Shown one piece after another: positions 10,801 to 21,942 of a DNA stretch of 64,000 bases. The translations under genes were made by a program, and so were the position numbers. Position 1 is the first letter of the stretch; every line of letters begins with the position of its first letter. The notes under the pieces are model-generated. The model had not been told where the DNA came from and searched no databases. It saw only the letters and a list, made by a program, of their open reading frames with translations. The DNA comes from Hortaea werneckii (Eukaryota > Ascomycota > Dothideomycetes > Mycosphaerellales > Teratosphaeriaceae). Where the stretch lies: assembly GCA_037044905.1 (NCBI GenBank), contig JBAOKB010000143.1, forward strand, positions 20,709 to 84,708. Reading direction: 5' to 3'.

Positions 10801-13096
10801 AAGCCGGTACCTGTTGGACCGTGCCGATCCTGAGATTTGGTCATACGTCCTGTCCGAGAACAACATCCACAGACGTTCGCTGGTGGACCAGGTTGTCTCG
10901 ACGGCGGTGCCTCAGAGCCAAGACCCCGAGAAGGTTTCCATCGCTGTGAAGGCATTCATCGACGCCGACATGCCAGTCGAGTTGATTGAGCTTTTGGAAA
11001 AGATCATCCTTGAGCCCTCGACGTTCAGCGACAACTCCAACTTGCAGAACTTGCTTATGCTTACAGCCGCCAAATCTGATCGCGGTCGCGTGGCCAACTA
11101 CATCCAGTCTCTTGACAACTACACGCCTGAGGACATCGCGCAGCAATGCATTGATGTGGGCATGTACGAGGAAGCCTTCCTCATTTACAAGAAGGCTAGC
11201 CAGCACCAGGAGGCCACCGGCGTGCTTGTCGACCATGTCGTCAGCATTGACCGTGCTCAGGAGTATGCTGACCAGGTTGACCTGCCAGAAGTATGGAGCA
11301 GGGTTGCAAAGGCTCAGCTCGACGGTGTGCGCGTTTCAGATGCTATCGAGTCGTACCTCCGTGCTCAGGACCCATCGAACTACCCAGAAGTCATTGAGGT
11401 TGCAACCCACAGCGGTAAGGATGAAGACCTCATCAAGTTCTTGCGCATGGCCCGCAAGACTCTCCGCGAGGCCCCTATCGATACCGCTCTGGCTTTCTGC
11501 TATGCTCGCACTAATCAGCTGCCTGAGCTTGAGGAATTTCTACGCGGCACGAACGTTGCCAATGTCGAGGAGTCTGGTGACAAGGCATACGAGGAAGGTT
11601 ACCACGAGGCTGCTAAGATCTTCTATTCCTCGATCTCCAACTGGGCCAAGCTTTCTACGACGCTTGTGCACTTGGAGGACTACCAGGCTGCTGTTGAGTG
11701 CGCTCGCAAGGCCAACAGCGTCAAGGTCTGGAAGCAGGTTAACGAAGCCTGCGTTGCCAAGAAAGAGTTCCGTCTGGCACAGATTTGCGGTCTTAACCTC
11801 ATCGTGCATGCTGATGAGCTGCAAGACCTTGTCAAACAGTATGAGCGCAATGGTTACTTCGACGAGTTGATCTCGCTGCTTGAGGCTGGACTTGGTTTGG
11901 AACGCGGTAAGTACAATATATCTAACTGCAAAGTCTGAGTTCATGCTAACACTGGACTCTAGCTCACATGGGAATGTTCACTGAACTGGGTATCGCACTC
12001 AGCAAGTACCACCCCGAGCGTGTCATGGAGCACCTGCGTATCTTCTGGGGCCGCTTGAACATTCCGAAGGTCATTAGGGCTTGCGAGGAGGCCCACCTAT
12101 GGCCCGAACTTGTTTTCCTGTACGCCCACTACGATGAGTACGACAACGCAGCACTGGCAATGATGGAGCGTGCCGCCGACGCTTGGGAGCACCACACCTT
12201 CAAGGAGACCATTGTCAAGGTCGCGAACTTGGAGATTTACTACCGTGCCCTCAACTTCTACTTGCAGGAGCAGCCATCTCTCATCACCGACCTGCTGCAG
12301 GTACTGACGCCGCGTATCGATGTCAACCGTGTTGTCCGGATGTTCGAAAAGTCAGACAACATCCCACTTATCAAGCCGTTCTTGCTCAACGTGCAGCCAC
12401 AAAATAAGCGCGCTGTCAACGACGCTATCAATGACTTGCTCATTGAGGAGGAGGACCACAAGCAGCTACGTGACAGTGTAGAGAACTTCGACAACTACGA
12501 AGCCGTTGCTTTGGCTCAGAGGCTGGAGAAACACGAGCTTGTGTTCTTCCGCCAGATTGCTGCCAACATCTACCGCAAGAACAAGAGATGGGACAAGAGC
12601 ATTGCTTTGTCGAAGCAAGACAAGCTTTACAAGGATGCTATCGAGACGTCTGCTATCAGCGGCAAGGCGGACGTCGTGGAGGAGTTGCTGCGCTACGTAA
12701 GTCCTATCTACGTACAGTGTCAGGGAGATGAAATACTGACTTTTGTTACAGTTTGTCGATATCGGCAGCAAGGAGTGCTACGTCGGCATGCTATACGCTT
12801 GCTACGATCTCATCCCTCTGCATGTCGTCATGGAGATCTCTTGGCGCCACGGTCTCAACGACTTCACTATGCCGTTCATGATCAACTACATGTCCCAGCA
12901 GGCCTTCACGATCGACCAGCTGAAGCGCGACAACGATGAGCGCAAGGCGCGGGAAGCTGAGAACAAGAAGGAGGAAGACACTGGTCCTATCCTCGGCCAG
13001 TCCAGACTCATGCTTACCCAAGGACCAATGCAGACGGGTGGTAGCCCAGCACCAAATGGCATCATGCCACAGCCTACCGGCTACGGAGGATTTTAG
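7886..13096 (+). CDS. CHC1: clathrin heavy chain
   Basis: Four exons: 7886-7945, 8021-11906, 11963-12696 and 12752-13096. They join in phase to 1674 aa, against 1675 in human CLTC. The heavy chain trimerises into triskelia that coat endocytic and trans-Golgi/endosome vesicles. The start MAPLPTKFTEQL matches the family N-terminus. An N-terminal beta-propeller (about 1-330) leads into the long alpha-solenoid of clathrin repeats. The intron at 11907-11962 splits the GLERAHMGMF trimerisation-proximal segment exactly where the family reads through. The C-terminus ends in a Gly/Pro/Gln-rich tail. Introns are 75, 56 and 55 nt with GTAAG donors, and ctaac or actgac near the acceptors. Exon 1 encodes only 20 residues. 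Confidence 0.97.
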
Positions 13097-14551
13097 ATGT
13101 AGGTGATTTGAGGTGTCGCTTGAAGATGACGAAAGATGGGGGGCGGAGGAGGGGGAAACTTCTACTTCTTCTTCCGGTTTTGCATGTAATGAAGAAGCGG
13201 CGGGGCGTTGTAGGCGCACCGTGTAGTGCTTCCAGCACTGCCATAGGCGACCTTTTTGCCTGGGGTCTGTACTATATAAGTAGAGAGCTGAATTGTATGT
13301 TGAGCTTTGAATTCATCTTGATTTTCAGGCACGGGCGGGAAGTGACTGGTCAGTATCACTAGTGTTCCTATGGAAGGTACTAGGTAGAGAGCGCGAGGGT
13401 ATGCGCTAACGGTGCTGGGTTGGACTTCACCAGTAAACTCTTAAGCGGAAGAAATGGCGATCTCCTTGAAGATACATAGCTAGCCTCGATGACCTGCGGA
13501 AAAAGTTGCCTAGTTTTTGTTCGACTGGAGAGCCTGGTAAAAGGCAGGAATTCAAGCGTGCGATCCGACGTCACTCTGTCAATATCTGCACGCGCAGTCA
13601 TCCATCTCGACATGCACCAGATCGCAGGCGCGCTGATACGGACATGCGGTTCCACCAATGGCGATTTACCTGAAGCCGTTTGCTAATGCGTCGGCGTTTC
13701 TTTTTGGATCACGGCCGTGTGTGGATGGTAGCGGTCTATCGCCGGTCTCGGAGGCTGGGGAGGTGGCCCGCCTGCACTGTGCTGTACTGCAGGCATCCAT
13801 CTGATCCCCTTCACGTCGGCCTCATGGAGGATGTGCACATGTAGTTGAGGAGTAAGTAGTCGGTGATATGCACGAGATCCGCATCTCGCCAATGCTTTCT
13901 CCCGATGCCCACGGGGTACAGAGAGGGGGAATGGAACCAGTGCTCCGGTTCATTTTCATGCGGACCCGAGTTGTTCGGGTTCCTGAGCGACGACCGGGAT
14001 GGACTAAGAATGGCTCTTCCCGTCTAACCGACTGGAGCCAAGCACACGGCGCTGACACCTCCAACTCTCATTATTGACTTCAAGTTCCCATTGGGAGGCG
14101 AGGGAGGTTCCTTATCAGCGGGGCCGCCTCGGTGTTATCTCAACCAAGCTAAAGCTACCTCACTTCGTCATCTGGCGCCCCGGGCAGAGGAATCGTAATA
14201 ATTCTTGCGTGCGGTGCGTGCGGCTGCGCGTGTGTGTGACCAAAAAGAAAAGTGACTGTGATATTGTCATTGTTTTTTCCGGGTCCGGTACAAACGTCCC
14301 TTCCTCCCTCTTCTCACGGTTGCACCGCAGTTTCAACGCAACGTTCAACCACTGCCCCGAATCCAACGCGCTGGAATTCAATGTTCTAAGCTTGCCGAGG
14401 AATAGCGGGAGTTTTGCAAGCACGGGAGGGGTGACGTGACTGCCCACGCTCGTTCCTACAGCTCATCTACCACTAGTCCAGCTCACTTTCCTTCCACCAC
14501 CACCACCTCCTCCACCCACGGTCGTCCACCTACACCGACCACCAGCCCATC
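13097..14551. promoter_or_regulatory. CHC1 to pyruvate carboxylase intergenic region
   Basis: About 1.45 kb containing the clathrin 3' UTR and the pyruvate carboxylase promoter. Several 65-128 aa frames overlap on both strands with no family resemblance. A CCA/CTCC-rich stretch at about 14475-14525 immediately precedes the carboxylase start. No RNA gene or mobile element was seen. Confidence 0.4.
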
Positions 14552-17500
14552 ATGTCCGAATCAGCAGTGGAAGAGGTGCGCGGCGAATTCGGCACGCCGC
14601 ACCCAGATGGCGAGCACACGCACGCCAACACGGTTCACCAGCGCCTGCGTGCCAACAGCTCCATCATGCAGATGCAGAAGCTGCTCGTCGCCAACCGAGG
14701 CGAGATCCCCATCCGTATCTTCCGTACCGCACACGAGCTGTCGCTCCAGACCGTGGCAGTCTTCAGCTACGAGGACCGCCTGTCCATGCACAGGCAGAAG
14801 GCCGACGAGGCGTATGTGATTGGGAAGAGAGGCCAGTATACGCCCGTGGGTGCGTATCTTGCCGGAGACGAGATTATTAAGATTGCTTTGCAGCATGGTA
14901 AGTCCAATTGAGCAGTGAGCAGCGAGCAGCGAGCATCCAGCATCGAGCATCGAGCCAGAGCCTCGAATCTAGGTTTTGGTATTGTGCTATGGATTGAAAT
15001 GCTCGTGACTCACCTCTTCTATGGAGAGTGCTACTCAACACCGCCTTCGTCGGAAGACCGCGACCCTATGCTATTAAATATGCGTTGCTGACCATCCACC
15101 CACCAGGCGTACAAATGATCCACCCCGGCTACGGCTTCCTAAGTGAGAATTACGAATTCGCGAAGAAGGTCGAAGAGGCGGGTTTGACCTGGATTGGTCC
15201 GTCGCCGGAGACCATCAACAGCCTGGGTGACAAGGTCTCGGCCCGTGAGCTTGCGATGAAGTGCAAGGTGCCTTGCGTGCCGGGAACTCCAGGACCAGTA
15301 GCGAAATACGACGAGGTCAAGAGCTTTACAGACCAGTATGGCTTCCCTATCATCATCAAGGCCGCCTTTGGTGGTGGCGGTAGAGGTATGCGTGTCGTCT
15401 GGAAACAGGAGGACTTGAAGGACGCCTTCGAGCGCGCCACTTCTGAGGCCAAGACCGCGTTCGGCAACGGCACTGTCTTCGTCGAGCGTTTCCTCCACAA
15501 GCCAAAGCACATTGAGGTTCAGCTTCTCGGTGACAGCCACGGCAACGTCGTGCACCTGTACGAGCGTGACTGCTCCGTCCAGCGGAGACACCAGAAGGTT
15601 GTTGAGCTCGCTCCGGCCAAAGACCTGAACCAGGAGACTCGTGACAAGATCCTCAATGATGCCGTCACGCTCGCCAAGTCCGTCAACTACCGCAACGCCG
15701 GTACCGCGGAATTCTTGGTCGACCAGGAGGGCCGCCACTACTTCATCGAAATCAACCCACGTATCCAGGTCGAGCACACGATCACAGAGGAGATCACCGG
15801 TATCGATCTCGTCGCGGCCCAGATCCAGATCGCCGCAGGTGCCTCGCTGCAGCAGCTCGGCCTGACCCAGGACCGCATCTCGACCCGTGGTTTTGCCTTC
15901 CAGTGCCGTATTACCACTGAGGACCCTTCGCAAGGCTTTAAGCCTGACACTGGTAAGATTGAAGTCTACCGTTCTGCCGGTGGTAACGGCGTGAGATTGG
16001 ATGGTGGCAATGGCTTCGCGGGAGCTATCATTACTCCTTGTAAGTCAAACAAATTTCATGGTACTATAGTGGCCTCTTTGTGCTAACAACCCTTGAGTTT
16101 ACGATAGCATGCTCGTGAAGTGCAGTTGCCGTGGCTCGACATACGAAATCGTTCGAAGAAAAATGTTGCGTGCCCTGGTCGAATTCCGTATCCGTGGAGT
16201 CAAGACCAACATCCCCTTCCTCGCCTCTCTCCTTACTCACCCAACCTTCGTCGACGGCACCTGCTGGACGACATTCATAGACGACACTCCAGAACTCTTC
16301 TCCCTCATCGGCAGCCAGAACCGTGCACAGAAGCTTCTCGCATACCTGGGCGATCTCGCAGTCAACGGTAGTCAGATCAAGGGGCAGATTGGCGAGTCTA
16401 AATTCAAGGGAGAGGTTATCATGCCCACCCTTCTCGACCCGGCACACAAGACTCTTGATGTAACAGAGCCCTGTAAGGAGGGTTGGCGAAATGTCTTGCT
16501 GGAGAAGGGACCGGAGGGCTTTGCCAAGGCAGTAAGAGCGAACAAGGGCTGTTTGATCATGGACACTACTTGGAGAGATGCCCACCAGTCTCTTCTGGCG
16601 ACGAGGGTCCGTACTGTCGACTTCTGCAACATCGCACATGAGACTAGCCACGCTCTCAAGAACGCCTGGGCTCTGGAGAACTGGGGTGGCGCTACCTTCG
16701 ACGTGGCAATGCGTTTCTTGTACGAAGACCCATGGGATCGCCTGCGGAAGATGAGGAAGCTGGTACCGAACATTCCGTTCCAGATGCTGCTGCGAGGTGC
16801 CAACGGTGTCGCTTACTCTTCCCTCCCCGACAACGCCATCTACCACTTCTGTGACCAAGCAAAGAAGAATGGTATGGACATCTTCCGAGTGTTTGACGCA
16901 CTGAACGATGTGGAGCAGCTTGAAGTCGGCATTAAGGCCGTGCTCAAGGCTGGTGGTGTGGCAGAGGGTACTATTTGCTACTCCGGTGACAGTAAGTCTA
17001 TTTGTTACACTTATGCTGAAGATCAGTGCTGATATATTTCCCAGTGTTGAACCCACAGAAGAAGTACAACCTGGAGTACTACCTCAGCCTGGTGGAGAAG
17101 ATTGTCGGCCTGGGTGCTCACATTCTCGGTATCAAGGACATGGCTGGTGTGCTTAAGCCTAAGGCAGCTACTCTGCTGGTTGGCGCCATCCGCAAGAAGT
17201 ACCCTGACCTGCCGATCCACGTCCACACGCACGACTCTGCAGGCACTGGTGTGGCTTCCATGGTCGCTTGCGCCCAAGCTGGTGCTGATGCAGTGGATGC
17301 CGCCACCGACAGCATGTCCGGTATGACTTCTCAGCCAAGCATCGGCGCCCTCATCGCATCACTGGAGGGCACTGACTACGAATGTGGTCTCGACGCACAC
17401 AACGTCCGTCAGCTTGACACCTACTGGGCGCAGGTCCGTCTGCTGTACTCTCCATTCGAAGCTGGTCTCACCGGTCCTGACCCTGAGGTCTACGAGCACG

Positions 17501-18512
17501 AGATTCCAGGTGGTCAGCTCACCAACCTTATCTTCCAAGCCGCACAACAGGGTCTCGGTGCACAGTGGGCCCAGACGAAGAAGGCATACGAGCAAGCCAA
17601 CGACTTGCTGGGCGACATTGTTAAGGTTACCCCTACCTCCAAGGTTGTCGGTGATCTTGCTCAATTCATGGTGTCTAATGGCTTAACTTACCAAGAAGTC
17701 ATTGACAAGGCCGATGAGCTTGACTTCCCATCATCCGTCTTGGAGTTCTTCGAGGGCTTGATGGGTCAGCCATACGGCGGTTTCCCTGAGCCTCTCCGTT
17801 CCAAGGCTCTCCGTAACCGCCGGAAGATGGACAAGCGTCCAGGTCTCTACCTGGACAAGATGGACTTCGACTCGATCCGTCAGAAGCTCAAGCAGGAGTT
17901 CAACAGCACTTCCGAGACCGATGTCGCCAGCTACGCCATGTACCCGAAGGTCTTCGAGGACTACAAGAAGTTCCAGCAGAAGTTCGGTGACCTGTCCGTC
18001 CTGCCGACCAAGTACTTCCTTAACAAGCCCGAGATTGGCGAGGAGTTCAACGTCGAGCTGGAGAAGGGTAAGGTGCTGATTCTGAAGCTTCTGGCTATCG
18101 GCCCGCTCAGCGAGCAGACCGGCCAGAGAGAAGTCTTCTACGAAATGAACGGTGAAGTCCGTCAAGTCACTGTCGATGACAAGCACGCCGCTGTAGAGAA
18201 CAAGAGCCGCGCTAAGGCCGATGCTACCGACACCAGCCAGGTCGGCGCACCGATGAGCGGTGTCGTGGTGGAAGTCCGTGTCAAGAACGGCGTCGAGGTC
18301 AACAAGGGTGACCCGATCGCCATTCTCGGCGCTATGAAGATGGTAAGCAGAACCTCCCCTCCCAATATCAACACAAGAAACCGCCCCACTAACGTTTCGT
18401 GCTCTAGGAAATGGTCATCTCCGCCCCACACTCAGGCAAGATTGCAGACTTGGGCGTCAAGGACGGCGATTCCGTCGACAGCCAGGACTTGGTGTGCAAG
18501 ATTGTCAAGTAA
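14552..18512 (+). CDS. PYC: pyruvate carboxylase
   Basis: Five exons: 14552-14897, 15107-16039, 16098-16991, 17045-18342 and 18408-18512, giving 1191 aa (yeast Pyc1 is 1178). It makes oxaloacetate from pyruvate, bicarbonate and ATP using covalently bound biotin. Domains in order: biotin carboxylase from about residue 40 (KLLVANRGEI, then the glycine-rich ATP grasp loop AAFGGGGRGMRVV, and EINPRIQVEH), the carboxyltransferase (LLMDTTWRD-type motif, here LIMDTTWRDAHQS; LRGANGVAYS), the PYC/OADA hinge, and a C-terminal biotinyl domain with GAMKM. No mitochondrial presequence is evident, so it is cytosolic like fungal Pyc. The acceptor of intron 2 is at 16097, not the later ag at 16106-16107; only the first gives the expected YDSMLVKC. 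The last intron falls directly after AMKM. Confidence 0.97.
14910..14957. repeat. short GAGCA-type degenerate repeats in PYC intron 1
   Basis: Inside the 209-nt first intron, gagcagtgagcagcgagcag is followed by related words gcatccagcatcgagcatcg. This is a degenerate 7-bp tandem array. The intron is about four times longer than the gene's other introns. Confidence 0.7.
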
Positions 18513-18900
18513 ACGCGAGAGGGTCTTTGGACATCACCATGCCGAGTAGGATTTTAGCGATTGATTGAAGACGAAGGGTATACGATTTCCCACCCCTTTT
18601 TTTTATGTGACGTGGATATGCGCATGGGTCTTTTTGTGTAGTAAGGAATACAAAGAAGAATGATTGTCTTATACAATATCAAGCCGCAAATGCTGTAAGT
18701 GTTCTCTCTAGAGTCTGCTATCAAACCATGGATGTAATGTTCGCTTTTCGGAGGTTGATGGGATGAGAATATTGTCATTCCATTCACCAGGGGTTAACAA
18801 TTGATGAATTGACACGAGCTAGACGAGGTGAAGAAAACGGTATATTGCCTCAACGCAAAAACGAAGCGAAGCAAAAAGAAGTAGAAAGAGGATGTTTTCA
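18513..18900. other. PYC 3' flank
   Basis: Non-coding sequence downstream of pyruvate carboxylase with a T-run near 18598-18604. Base composition drifts toward A/T-rich on moving into the relic to the right. No gene was recognised. Confidence 0.35.
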
Positions 18901-19660
18901 TAATCTATTCTTCATGTTCTTAACAAGATCTAGGAATTTGGCTATCAAGCACGATAGCTTTGTAAACTCGGTAACGGTAATTACTATAACTCGTCTACGA
19001 AGAGGATATTGTACTAGACTCGAGCTGTTAAGAGAAGATTAAGGGCGGAAAGAAGAAGAAGGAAAAGCGGTATAGGAGGGGAAAAAGAAATAAAAAAATT
19101 TAAGGGGTATAAAGGGGGGTAAAGGAAAGGGAAAGGAATGTTTTTTTTTCTAGGTTTTTTCTTTTTTTTTTCCTTCGTTCTTCCGAGATCTCTGCTCTTA
19201 CTTTAGCGACGTAGGATAATACTCTAGTAAAAAATCGAGGAAGAATAGTAGACGGCCTAAAGAAGTAGTCTTCTACTTAAAAAAAATACAAGAGGAAGAG
19301 AGCAAGGTCTAAAGGTTCTTAAGGAAAGGGAAAGGAGGAAGAAGACTAAAAAAGAAAAAAGAAAAGGTTCTAGTATAGAGAAAGCGAAGAATGAGGTATA
19401 TAATAACATGGCTTAATCGAGTAGACATCTTAAAGATTAGATAGGCCGCTCTTACTCTATTCCCCTAAAAATAGCCCCTCGCCTTTCTGTCGTAGGATAC
19501 AAATAAGCTTAGACCAAGGAAAGAAACGCTCTAGAGCTAGACAATAATTACGCTCGTCCCCTTGTTTAACAATAGTGAAAAGAAAGTCAATAAGTCTGCG
19601 TTGTAGCGAGCGAACATGGGATCGAAGAGACTAAAGAAGAGAGAAGAGATAATAAAAAGC
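18900..19660. mobile_element. RIP-mutated relic, probably a dead repeat or transposon fragment
   Basis: This block is purine/pyrimidine-skewed, TA-rich and has no long open frame. A hand count over 19201-19560 gave about 39 TA and 21 AT dinucleotides (TA/AT about 1.9), and 9 CA+TG against 28 AC+GT (ratio about 0.3). Both are far beyond the usual thresholds for repeat-induced point mutation (TA/AT above about 0.9; the other ratio below about 1.0). RIP in ascomycetes acts on duplicated DNA, so this is most likely a fragment of a transposon or other repeat whose coding content has been destroyed. It ends within about 40 bp of the stop codon of the neighbouring HCNGP gene. No terminal repeats were found, so the element class is unknown and the boundaries are approximate. 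Confidence 0.7.
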
Positions 19661-19695
19661 CTAAGGAAAAGCCAGAAGTCCGCTCAGATACATTC

Positions 19696-20673
19696 CTATG
19701 ACTTCGCCCCCGCCGGAACAAATTCCCTCCTACCACCACCCTTATGACCCGCCATAGCCTTCTTCTCCCACCGTCTCGACTCCTCGACCAAGCTCTCCAC
19801 ATAACACCCGGCACGCCACTTGACGGGAACCCCACCCACATCTTCCTTCAACGCACTCGCATACACATCCTCAGTCCCCAATCCCGCAAATTCCATCAGA
19901 TTAGGCAGAAAGCTCGGGTTTCGGAGGGAAGAGGAATGCAGGAGGCGATGGTGGAAATGGATCCCCTTCTGCTTGAGGGCGAGGAAGCGTTCGAATTTCT
20001 TGGTGCGGGAGGCGAGAGTGGCGGCTTCTTCGCTGTTGCGGGGGGGAGGCGGCGGGGAGTCTGGGATGGTGAAGTTCGGGACGGTGGGCATGGTGAGGGT
20101 GCGGAGGTGGAGGCGGGTGGTGGTGTAGGGGGAGGCGGGTGGGGAGGTGTTTGGGTCCCCTGGGGAGGCGGGAGCGGGATCGGAGGGGAGGGCTGTTGGG
20201 TGGGAGTCGTCTTCGACGGCGGCGGGGGCAGGTGGGGGAGGTGCGGCGGGACCTGGGGCTGGACCTAGTGGGGCCCCCAGTTCGTCTGGTTGGGAAGGTG
20301 CTTCTTCGACAGGTGCGTAGGGTGCAGTGGGTGGCTCCTGGCTTTGATTTTCGGGGGCGATTGCCGTTTGTGCTGGACGGGACGGTCTTAGTAGGCGCAC
20401 GGGTGGATTGGCTGGGTTGTCGCTATCTTGTCTCTTACCGCCCATGGCATCGTTTGTGGCTTGGAGTCCCGCATCGTCGTCTAATCGGGCCATCTGTTAT
20501 ACAGCCGGATGTGCTGGTGAGTACTATGTAGGCATCCTCGTCTCGTTCAGACCTTCCTGCTAGACTTGTGCGATAAAAGAGTAGGTGTAGTTGCCTACCT
20601 TGGCTGGCTTCTCCGGCTGCAGCTCATCTTCATCCTCTTCGTCGCTACTGCCGTATCCTACTAGACCGCTCAT
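19696..20673 (-). CDS. HCNGP/SAP30BP-family protein
   Basis: Two exons on the minus strand: 20599-20673 (25 codons, starting MSGLVGYGSSDEED) and 19696-20493. They are joined across a 105-nt intron with phase-0 ends, giving 290 aa. An in-frame stop directly upstream of 20493 forces the acceptor to lie there. The family (Pfam HCNGP; human SAP30BP) contains nuclear transcription- and splicing-associated proteins that begin with a short GLVxYGSS acidic motif, as here. The conserved core is at about residues 165-255 and shows a KFERFLALKQKG helix, LRNPSFLPNLMEFAGL, then an aspartate-rich turn. Between them lies a Pro/Ala-rich linker of about 120 residues that is probably disordered. It is divergent from PRE4. 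The assignment rests on pattern recall and the exact nuclear role is inferred. Confidence 0.75.
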
Positions 20674-21043
20674 CGTTCTGGTAGGTGCTATAGAGACTAG
20701 CTAGCTACCTAAGGTAGGTACCTACTATGTAGGTATGTAGGTGTTGTATTCGAGGACGCAGCTTCCCCCGGTGAAGGTAGAGGTGAGCTCATTGGTGGCC
20801 CGAGCTTCGGGATCCGCGTCGTTGTCGCCTGTGCCTGCTGGTACATCCTACCTCCAAAGGTAAGGCAAGTGCAACTCTGAGCTACTGAGCTTCCATCGCA
20901 GCAACCACCACCACTACACCACATCTTCGCAACTTCCTCTATAATCTCCATCTCCGGTCAACCTCCTCATCGATCGGCCGACTCATCAAATTCCCTTCAA
21001 ATCTTTGATTGACCGCTCCCCAACCTATCAACCGAACGACACC
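20674..21043. promoter_or_regulatory. bidirectional promoter HCNGP-like/PRE4 with palindromic TAGGT repeats
   Basis: A 370-bp divergent spacer. Positions 20698-20743 hold a nest of taggt/accta words, including the 12-bp perfect palindrome gtaggtacctac at 20714-20725 and the 9-bp acctaaggt at 20707-20715. The side facing PRE4 is CA/CT-rich. I did not see a yeast-style PACE element (GGTGGCAAA). Confidence 0.5.
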
Positions 21044-21942
21044 ATGAACCACCTCCCCCAAGCCTGGGGCCGGGTATGTCGACACACACCCCCATCCTCC
21101 CACCATCCTTCCGCTAATCCTAATATCAACAGCCCCGCGACGACATCTACGGTCACTACAACCCCGCCTACCTCCCCTCCTCCCACGGCGGCACCCAAAA
21201 CCCCTCCGCCCTCCCCACCACCCACACCCAATCCCCCATCGTCACCGGTACATCCGTCGTCGCCGTCAAGTTTCAAGATGGCGTCGTCATCGCCGCCGAC
21301 AACCTCGCCTCCTACGGCTCCCTCGCCCGCTTCACCGACGTCAAGCGCCTGAAGCGCTTCAACCGGAAAGCCGTCGTCGGCTTCGGCGGCGACGTTAGCG
21401 ACATGCAGTACATCGACCGCCTGCTCCTGAGCTTGGACGTGGAAGAGAACTACGGAGGCGGCTCGAGCTCCGCCGATGATGAGAAAGACGACAAGAGCCT
21501 GATGGGCGCCAACAACCTACACACCTACCTCAGCAAGGTCATGTACAAGCGACGATCGGACTTCAACCCGCTCTGGAACGCACTTCTCGTCGCGGGGCTC
21601 GACGACAAGAACAGCCCTTTCCTCGCCTCGGCCGACTTACTGGGGACGACGTACAGCGCACCGACGCTGGCGACGGGGTTCGGCGCGCACCTGGCCCAAC
21701 CGATCCTACGCACCGTCGTGCCGGACGAAAGCCACGTGAAGGAACTCACACGGGAGAAGGCCGTCGAGGCGGTGCGGGAATGCATGAAGGTGCTCTTCTA
21801 CCGCGACGCGCGGAGTATGCCGGCGTACAGCCTGGCGGTGATCGATGGGAAGGGTGTGGAGCTTAGCACGGACGAGAAGCTTGAGGGGCAGAGCTGGGCG
21901 TTTGCGGAGACGATTCGGGGGTATGGGACGCAGACGGTGTAG
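21044..21942 (+). CDS. PRE4: 20S proteasome subunit beta-7 (PRE4)
   Basis: Exons 21044-21073 and 21133-21942 give 279 aa. Beta-7 is a non-catalytic beta subunit of the 20S core, made with a propeptide. Exon 1 encodes MNHLPQAWGR, then a 59-nt intron (GTATGT donor, gctaat branch) leads to PRDDIYGHYNPAY. The conserved core follows: QSPIVTGTSVVAVKF, IAADNLASYGSLARF, a GGDVSDMQYIDRLL segment, MYKRRSDFNPLWNALLVAG and YSAPTLATGFGAHLA, ending in GYGTQTV. Yeast Pre4 ends almost identically (GYGTQKI). Residues 1-45 include the propeptide. Length is slightly above yeast (266) because of a Ser/Asp-rich loop near residue 130. A second proteasome beta gene (PRE1) lies 13 kb to the right. Confidence 0.95.

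Noticed and set aside
19744..20531. Gly/Arg-rich plus-strand frames of 174 and 130 aa
   Set aside because: They are antisense to the Pro/Ala-rich linker of the HCNGP-like gene; GC-rich DNA keeps extra frames open.
20714..20725. Palindrome as a transposon terminus
   Set aside because: No matching inverted terminal repeat or element body was found nearby.
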